In this document: in pieces, positions 56,543 through 64,000 of the stretch
Layout: every line of letters starts with the position of its first letter
Position numbering within the stretch: the stretch's first letter is position 1
Source of the DNA: Rhipidocladum racemiflorum
Taxonomy: Eukaryota > Streptophyta > Magnoliopsida > Poales > Poaceae
Reading direction: 5' to 3'
Assembly (NCBI GenBank): GCA_036346355.1
Contig: CM070590.1
Location: 42,255,749-42,319,748 of the forward strand
Length of the DNA: 64,000 nucleotides
The notes under the pieces: model-generated
Seen by the model: only the letters and a program-made list of their open reading frames with translations
What the model was told of the DNA's origin: nothing
Database searches by the model: none
Position numbers and translations under genes: made by a program

Positions 56543-59044
56543 GCGTGAGACGCCCCCGAGGTTGCCCTCATCCTTGCGCACCTGTTCTCGAGCCATCTCG
56601 CTGGCCGCCGCCGTTGAGCCGCAATCGCCGCCGGAGTTGTCTCTTCCTCCGCCGAGGTTTGCGCCCGCTTTCCGCTAAATGCCGTCCGTCGTCTTCCGCC
56701 GAGAAGGAGCTCAGATCTGCGATCCCCGCGACGAGACGCACCCGAAGGAAGGATTCATCTCGCCGGAGAAGCCCCGTAGCGCCGCGCCCTTGGTCATCGT
56801 TCCCGTCTCCGGTGCCCAGGCCTCGCCGCGCCATCGCCGGACTCATGAAGCTCTGCGGGACCGCCGATCCAGATCGGACGGTTGAGGTGAGTTCACGTGT
56901 TATAAACCCGAGTAGATCTGGACCGTTGGATCAAGATCCAACGGTTCACAATCGCCACGTGCTGTAGCAGTGCGATTATAGGATTAGATCCGACCGTCCG
57001 ACTAAATCGAACGCCCACGATCAACGAGTAGTTTCAACGTGTTAACCCTGGATCTAATCCGCGCCGCTGAATTTCAAATCAACGGCCGTGATTGGCGCCA
57101 CGCGTGTCGGGAAGTTGGACCGACGCGTCGGGCCGCCCACGCCGCTGGCAGGCAGACGCTGACACGCCGGGCCCGCGTGTCAGAGGGCCCGCATGTCAGT
57201 GGCTGACCCCGCCAAGCGCTGACGTCACCCATGACGTCACAGTGGGTCCCACTCGTCAAAGACCGCGGCCGAGCCTCACCGACGTCAGCGATGACGTAAC
57301 CCGAGAGGGCCCACATGTCAGTCTCACGTGGAGTCGTGGACCGAGTCCACGGTGGACCCGAGCCGAGCGTGGACCAAGTCCATGGACCAGCTGACGTCAG
57401 CCGCCCAATCAGAGGCTGCCACGTGTCCTTGCTGACGCAATAATTAATTTCCGAAAAAGAAAATGATTTATTAATTCGAAATATTGATTCAAATTTAGAT
57501 TCAAACTTCAAACGCTTTATAACTTTTATGCGTTTCAACTCCGATTTGAGTGATTCAAATTTCTATATTTGTATAAAATTCAGATCTACTCTAATATGTA
57601 TTTTATTTATTTTTTGTACTAAAGTTTTTCTCTGTCATATTATTTAATTGATTATTTAATCTTTAATAAATAATAACATTTTATGCTTTTAACTCCAAAT
57701 TTGACGATTCCAGTTTCTAAAAATCCAGAAAATTATGTTCTATCTGTTTATGGATTTTATTTGGAGTTTTGGGATGTTTTTGCGTAGTGTTTAGTTGTGT
57801 ATTTGCTATTTGCACGCTTTACGAGTAGACGTTGAAGTGCCTAAGGATTCGAGGAGAAGTGTTGACTCAGATCCAACTCAAGACCAAGAGCAAGTACTTT
57901 TTGAAGGCAAGTTGTGCTTTGACCATATTGATCCTATTTCAAATCTATTTTGATTTAAACTATTGCATGCTAGTTCAAGTAGAAAGATACTTTGATTAAA
58001 CATGGGGTTAGATAAATACCAATCTGCTATACGAAACCTTGATTAATTAAGTATGTTCCATGACCATAGTCACCCTATTTGTGGTTTACTAGTTGGACAT
58101 TATAAAATTGCCAACATGGGTTTAGATCGTTGTAGTATAACGCTTAGACTGCACGTGCTCATGACATGATTTTGGATAATCAAATGCTAATATTGACTTA
58201 ATGATATATTGAACCTGTTTTGGAAAAGTATCATGTGATGTTGATGGCACGTGGTGCATGGTAATCAATCGGGGTTTGATAAACGATTTCGGCCGGGCAT
58301 GTGGCAAGAGTATCGGTGGGCCAGTTGAGGCATTGGGGATGTTGATTTGGTTCTTGGGTAGTCTTGCCCTGGTCACTCTAAGGACTTAACCTTGCAAGCC
58401 TTTGAACTGGGTCATACTTGCAACCACATGGCTGGAATGGGACGGCCCTAGTTGACTAAGTCGCTAAGGACTCACTTGTGGAGCCTCAGGGTGTCATTTA
58501 CACCGTTTGTGTGATTGTACGGGGGAGCGATCGTGGTCGTGGGCCGATACCCATCTAACGGTGTGTTGGTCCCATACTTCGCCTTGGCTAAGGGAAGGGA
58601 TGGTGTAGAGCACGAACCTGGAGAGGACCACCTGTGTTGTTTGAGGCTTCCGAAAGGCTTTGTTACTGAACTCGCCTTTGTGGTGTTTGATCAGATCTTG
58701 TGGGTAAAGTGCATAACCTCTGCAGAGTGTAGAATCTATTTAAATAGCCGAGTCCACTGTGATCGACAATGCTCGGGAATTACAGTCAAGGGTTAGACTT
58801 TCTGAAAATAACTTGGATTTGAAAAGTTGGGTTGGTTTAGTAATGAAGTTGATGGAAATGTGGTTTAGGATGGGGAAAAATGTTTATTAAATTTCTTGAG
58901 AAGTTATTTATGCTTTACTTATTTCTCTCGCTTTCGAATCTACTTTTATTACTTGTCAAAAACCGTTTACTGCAAATATACCTTGAGCTATTCCTTTGTA
59001 CCAAGCCATGCATATAGTATATTAGCTTGCATTCTGTGCATGAC

Positions 59045-59071
59045 TTGCTGAGTACCAAGTACTCACCCTTG
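59045..59071 (+). other. Conserved LTR hairpin, element B copy
   Basis: It is identical to the copies in element A and element 1: TGAGTAC, CAA, GTACTCA. Confidence 0.7.
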
Positions 59072-59432
59072 CCTCAACACAATACCAGTTGAAGAGGAGA
59101 TTACGCCAGTTTCGGAGGAGGATTTCCAAGAAGACCCGTCTACTTAGGGATGCGAGCCCAGGGTTGCCTGTGGTATACTGGATGGCGCCACGGGTTATTT
59201 GATTTTCCGCCGTTATTTCTCTTTTAATAAGTTTCGCTTTGCAAGGCATATCTTTGTAACTTGGCCAGCAGGTCGAGTAACCCTTTGATTATTTAAATAA
59301 AGTACTTGGAGAGTATCGTATGGTATGATTGTGATATATACCGATGTTAAGACTGTGGGCACTAGCGCGTTCCTGGACTAGTGCTGAATACACAGAGGGT
59401 CCGGATTTGCAAATTCGGGGTCCCGACAGAGG

Positions 59433-59443
59433 TGGTATCGAGC
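59433..59443 (+). other. Primer-binding site of element B, one base short
   Basis: TGGTATCGAGC, with the same single-base loss as in element A. Confidence 0.85.
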
Positions 59444-59647
59444 CATACTTGACCGTGAGGCTCAACCCTAAGTTAGAATGGTCGTAGTGAGGATAAAACC
59501 TATTTTCTAAAGCTAAAAATTTGTGAAGACAAGAAATGACATCTCGACTTACCCCTTCTCTCTTTTCTTGTCTCTTGCTGAAATTTTCCCTTACCTTGTC
59601 ACAATTGAAAAATTCCGAAGTTCTTACGTAAAGCACGCTTGTGACAG

Positions 59648-60367
59648 ATGGAGGAAGAGTTCAACTACGTTGATCCGGGAGTTGGTCACGCCAAGCAGAG
59701 CTTTGGCACATGCTACTGCACTCTCGGAGATTTTGAGAAGCCCCAATACCAAGTGGAAGTGATCGTGCAAGGTGGATTGATCAAGGCTTGTGACGTGAGG
59801 ATTGAAGTACCGCTAGGAAAAAGGGCCTGTGCAATCGCTCGATACACACCGTGACCGCCAGAGATCCACAATGCATGGGTATCCAAGAAGTATCACGACG
59901 AGCAATGCGGCACATTACCCGTATCTACGCCCGAGAGTTGGAGAGTACGGTGTTCTGCTACCATCCGGCAGCGATAACCTTCTCGACCGAAGGAGATTCG
60001 GGATGAGGATGCCACGGTGACACAGCTTGGCACGATTTGTCGCCGCCAGGAGGATGTACTAGATAATACAAGCAAGGAGCTACAGAAGGCCCGCAAGGAG
60101 ATCACGACAGAGAAGAACAGATGGCAGGAAGCTCAAGAGTATGTGGCACACCTTCTACGAAGGATTGACGAGTTGGAGATGACTTTGTACGGACTGCACT
60201 CCAGAGCCAAGATTGAGCTACACGAGCGCATCCAGGAGGAGTCGATCTCGATGAGGACATCGCTTCTTCGACTACCACGGATGACACAATTGCTGGACAT
60301 GGCAATCGTTACGCCTATGCCACAAAGACCTGCACTCCAGTGCCGTGGAGGTTTTCTCGATGAGTGA
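59648..60367 (+). pseudogene. Extra ORF upstream of gag (element B copy)
   Basis: It starts MEEEFNYVDPGVGHA at 59648 and ends GGFLDE at 60367, 720 bases. Frame changes near 59690, 59830, 59990 and 60200 split it. The helical C-terminal half (RWQEAQEYVAHLLRRIDELE) is the best-kept part, as in the other two copies. Confidence 0.7.
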
Positions 60368-60643
60368 GCATAGGTTCTATAGTGAGACTCCTTCGCCGAG
60401 TCGAGTCATAGAATAAAGAGTCACCCTTTAGGCGTTAGACTCCAGAGTTAGTTCGATTTGGATTTGCTTTGTTTGCTGAGTGTGCAGTATGTGTTGCAAG
60501 GCCCTTAGGCATTGTAAGCAGCCATACCAAGTTATTAAATAATAAAGATGGACCTTAAAATTACCCCTTCGCCCCGCATAAGTTCCATACTACTTGTCTA
60601 TTCTTGTTTCCCTCTCATCTCTAAACCTAGAGCAAATCGGCAG

Positions 60644-61740
60644 ATGGTGAACACCCGTGGGAACTTTGGAAGCAATGGGAGTGGTTCTCGCCAAACAGTA
60701 AAACCCCAATGATAGAGCACCAAAGACCGCCCATTGATATGCAGAATTTTGGAGCCTTTCTTGCTGCTCAGACTCGCTTGATGCATGCTATGATGCAACA
60801 AATGCAGCACGTCATCGCCAAAGGCCATCGCTAATCAAGTTAATCAGTGACCACGCCAGAATCACAAGGTCGCCGTGAGTTCATGAGGACTCACCCACCC
60901 ACTTTCTCTCGGGAATGCCAATCCATTGGAGGCCGATGATTGGTTAAGATCAATCGAGAGGAAGCTACACATAGCTCAATGCATAGGGAATGAGAAGGTA
61001 CTTTACGCTTCTCATCACCGGAAGGAACAAACACGAATGGTGGGAGAACTTCTGCGTGCCACGCAGAGAACCTCAAGATATCACTTGGGAAGAGTTCACA
61101 ATGCATTCCGACAAGATCACGTGGCCTCGAAGGAATCATGGACCTTAAGAAGGAGGAGTTCAGAGCATCAAGCAAGGTAATCACCAAAGGGTCGACTACC
61201 CGAACAAGTTCACACGGCTAGCACGCTACGCACTGAGGATGTAGCGACAGATAAATCCGCATAGCCTCGCTTTTATGAAGGGACTTAACTCGGGATTGCA
61301 AGTAGGGTTGATCACCCACACCTTCCAGATTTCCAAGAGTTGGTGAATAAGGCACTTATTCTTGAGGACAAGCGCAAGGAACTGGATGAGAACAGAAGCG
61401 CAGGATGCAACAAAGAAGGATCACGCCAGTGGAACGCAACAGCGCTTGAGAGTTGCACCAAATCAATTCTTCAGATTCCAACCACGCACGCAACAAGGAC
61501 ACCATCCTCAAAGCACCAAGACTCCGCCAATCGTAACTACCAAACCCCACTTCGCTTAGAAACGCTTACTCTGTGCAACAAGAAGGAACAAAGTGAGGCG
61601 TCACATAATCGCAACGAGCCAGGACACTTTGCCAACAGCTTGTCCGAAGAAGACAACAGGAGCGACCCCGGGCCGCTTCAATCTAGGAACCACCCCAGCT
61701 AGGACGCCAAAGACCAGGAGCCACACCCTGCATCGTGTTG
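60644..61740 (+). pseudogene. gag: gag (element B)
   Basis: It starts MVNTRGNFGSNGSGSRQTVK at 60644 and soon meets a stop. The core includes EADDWLRSIERKLHIAQCIG and NEKV. The downstream part has VNKALILEDKRKELDEN near 61340-61390. The zinc knuckle near 61610-61660 is degraded (NEPGHFANS without a full set of Cys). Several frame changes occur. Confidence 0.82.
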
Positions 61741-61789
61741 AGAGGCCGGGTCAACCATGTCACCGCAGATGCACCGCAGAATGCTACGG

Positions 61790-62170
61790 ACGTCAGATCG
61801 GGTAAGTTACTTGTTAACTCAAGCACTGCAACAGCTTTGTTTGACTCGAGCTTCAGATTCGCTTGTTTCGCAAGGCTTTGCTACTAGAAATGATTTAAGG
61901 ATTGCAAGACTTAAGTGCATGCTTTTAGTTCAAACCTCCGTTCCGAACTCCGAACGAAAGTAGGATGTTCCGGGTGAGAATACTAATAGGTGGAATAGAA
62001 TTCCTAGCAAACCTTTTAATTTTGGAGACCTGCACCTTAGACGTCATATTGGGAATGGATTGGTTATCCAAGCACAAGGCCGTATTGGATTGTGGACGAA
62101 GGACTATCTCGATTGAGAGCCCGTGTGGGAAGAAAGTGGAATTTCAAGTTACCGCAGCTTAGAGATGGAC
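61790..62170 (+). pseudogene. Protease (element B)
   Basis: MFRVRILIGGIEFLANLLIL and LDVILGMDWLSKHKAVLDCG are intact at 61965-62100. The active-site area near 61843 reads GACTCGAGCTTC as in element 1, so the DSG motif is lost in both. Confidence 0.8.
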
Positions 62171-62225
62171 AGCTTGATGATTAACGCATCAAGGCAATCA
62201 GCATAGAGGATGTCTCAAAGAGTGA

Positions 62226-63128
62226 ATGAGTACCCAGATGTCTTTTCCCGAAGATCTACCCGGTATGCCGCCAGACAGTGACATAGAGTTTGTGATAGAG
62301 CTTGTAGCCTGCACAAAGACCGATAGCAAAGAGACCCTATCGGATGTCTACCGAGGAGTTGGTAGAGATGAAGAAACAAATAGAAGAGTTAATGGAGAAA
62401 GGATTTATCGACCGAAGTTCGTCGCCGTGGGGAGCACCAGCTTTGTTTGTCAAGAAAAAGGACGGAGTTTCAGGATGTGCATTGACTACCGTGGCACTCA
62501 ATGAAGTCACCGTGAAGAATAAGTATCCGCTACCCAGGATTGATGATTTGTTTGATCGCTTAAGAGGAGCCGGAGTTTTCTCCAAGATTGATCTCGAGAT
62601 CGGGATACCATCGCTTGAAGATCCGATCGTAAGATATTCAAGATCGCATTCTCGCCAAGATATGGACATTACGAGTTCACGCTTATGTCCTTTGGTCGAC
62701 GAATGCGCCAAAATTATTTCATGAATATGATGAATAAGGTGTTCATGGAATATTTGGACAAGTTTGTCGTCGTGTTCATAGACGATATCCTAATCTACTC
62801 CAAGACAGAGGATGAACATGCCGAACACTTAAGGCGAAGTTTTGGAAAAGCCGAGGAACAAAGAACTTTTCGCCAAGTTCAGCAAGTGTGATTTTTGGAA
62901 GGACAAGGTGGAGTTTCTTGGACATGTAATGACCGCAGTATGAGTCGCCAGAGATCCAAGAAAAGTAGAAGCCGTGGTTACATTGGGAGCACCAAGATCG
63001 TGACCCAGATTCGAGTTTCCTTGGAATGGCAGGATACTACCGCTGCTTTCATTGAAGGCTTCTCGACAATTGCGAAACCTCTTACGCAATTGCTGAAGAA
63101 GGAAAAGAAGTTTGCATGGACGCCGTAA
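62226..63128 (+). pseudogene. Reverse transcriptase (element B)
   Basis: Motifs: SPWGAPALFVKKKDG at 62420-62465, LNEVTVKNKYPLPRIDDLFD, GAGVFSKIDL, and VVVFIDDILIYSKTEDEHAE at 62767-62826 with the catalytic FIDD. The frame is lost between KIDL (about 62590) and YFMNMMNKV (about 62717), as in element 1. A connection part with AKPLTQLLKKEKKFAWTP ends at 63128. Confidence 0.88.
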
Positions 63129-63560
63129 TGTGAGAAAGGATTTCAGAGTCAAGAAGCGATTGACGCCAAGACCAGTGTTAGTTCTACCTGATGTTGCTCA
63201 AAGCTTCGATATTTATTGTGACGACGCGCCAAGGACTTGGATGTGTGCCGATGCGTAATGGAAAGGTTGTCGCTATGCATCAAGGCGCTTGAGGCCGCAT
63301 GAGGAAAATTACCCGACACATGACTTGGAGTTAGCCGTAGTGCATGCTTTGAAGATATGGCGCCACTATCTCGATTGGAAACAGATGTGAAGTGTATACG
63401 GATCATAAGAGTTTTAAGTACATATTCACCCAAATGGATCCGAATATGAGGCAGAGGAGATGGTTAGAGTTGATCAAGGACTATAATGTTGGAATCCATT
63501 ACCATCCCTGAAGGCCAACGAGTAGCCGATGCTCGAGTCGGAAAAGCCATACCGTGAGTA
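63129..63560 (+). pseudogene. RNase H (element B)
   Basis: It carries FDIYCDDAPRTWMC near 63208-63245 (catalytic Asp in YCD), ALKIWRHYLDWKQM near 63350 and IHYHP near 63496. Several frame changes have occurred, more than in element 1. Confidence 0.75.
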
Positions 63561-64000
63561 CGCTGCTAGCCACAAGCCAGGATGAGTTATGTAAGGATTT
63601 TCAGAAAATGAAGATTGAGGTTGTACCTAGCGGATTCTTGGCCGCATTGGAAGTAAAGCCTACCTTAGAGGACCAGATCCGAGAAGGACAGAAGGATGAT
63701 GACAAGATCCGCAGGATTAAGTCCATCAAGGAGGAAGGCAAGGCAGAGGACTTCAAATTGGATGAGCAGGGCACGTTATGGATGAAGGGTCGGATTTGTG
63801 TGCCTAACAAGGAGGAGTTAAAGCGACTGATTTTGGAAGAAGCCCATGACTCCAAGTACTCAATTCACCCCGAAGCGCCAAGATGTATCAGATCTCAAGG
63901 AGAGATTCTCGTGGCCGAGTATGAAACGTGAAGTTGCCGAGCATGTTGCATTGTGCGACGATGCCGAGAGTCAAGGCAATGCATCGAGACCAGCAGGATT
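63560..64000 (+). pseudogene. Integrase N-terminal region (element B), window-truncated
   Basis: VPSGFLAALEVKPTLEDQIR, FKLDEQGTLWMKGRICVPNK and EEAHDSKYSIHPEAPR carry the first zinc-binding His pair. The matching CxxC lies near 63950 in another frame. The catalytic core is beyond the window. Confidence 0.85.

Larger units (their letters stand above)
55911..59428 (+). repeat. 5' LTR of element B
   Basis: 3,518 bases, TGTAACACCCC to GGTCCCGACA. A TATA-like CTATTTAAA lies at 56534-56542. The palindrome CCGTTGGATC/GATCCAACGG is at 56923-56944. A broken copy of the 75-codon ORF is at 57735-57955. The hairpin is at 59045-59071. Confidence 0.92.
55911..64000 (+). mobile_element. Element B: gypsy, element 1 family, runs off window
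   Basis: It has a 5' LTR (55911-59428), primer site, extra ORF, gag, protease, RT, RNase H and the start of integrase in the same order as element 1. It begins directly after the leader of element A. It is most simply a younger insertion into element A; the right end and its target duplication are outside the window. Many frameshifts are present. Confidence 0.9.

Overview
The window is a stack of nested plant transposable elements. I see no host gene, tRNA, rRNA or CRISPR array. The organism looks like a grass (Poaceae) with a large genome. The evidence is chromovirus-type Ty3/gypsy elements with 2-4.5 kb LTRs, initiator-Met-tRNA primer sites, Angela/BARE-like copia solo LTRs and a CACTA element with a C48-protease gene. 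The species cannot be named from the sequence.

Layout. 1-213 is a fragment of another gypsy element. From 214 to 49548 lies one minus-strand gypsy element (element C), cut up by later insertions. Its 3' LTR (214-950 and 13564-14877) holds a complete 12.6 kb minus-strand gypsy element (element 1, 951-13558, target duplication CTACG). Its pol and gag hold three single LTRs: 16419-17856, 17975-19111 and about 20731-22024. Its gag also holds a 26.65 kb CACTA transposon (22460-49109, target duplication CCC). The CACTA element carries two minus-strand genes. One is a Tnp2-type transposase (44154-47281). The other is a Transposase_24/C48-protease gene, split by a 16.6 kb non-coding LTR element of element C's own family (LARD-like, 24559-41130). 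Each LTR of that LARD contains a further solo LTR (25725-30242 and 36974-40379). Right of the CACTA element, the gag of element C is broken again by LTR D (49549-51384). LTR D is broken by plus-strand element A (51385-55910), and element A by plus-strand element B (55911 to beyond the window). Elements 1, A and B are one family.

Most boundaries rest on TG...CA ends plus target duplications. At several junctions the interrupted reading frame continues across the insertion once it is mentally removed. Every coding region is broken by stops or frameshifts, and some of these may be consensus errors.

The observation I rate highest is a short hairpin, TTGCTGAG...CTCACCCTTG. It occurs in the same LTR position in several otherwise different LTR families, and its stem bases change in pairs. 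Others are an autonomous/LARD pair in one locus, duplicated leader blocks upstream of both CACTA genes, an extra ORF upstream of gag, and a CTCTGCAGAG/TTCGAA module shared by three LTR families.
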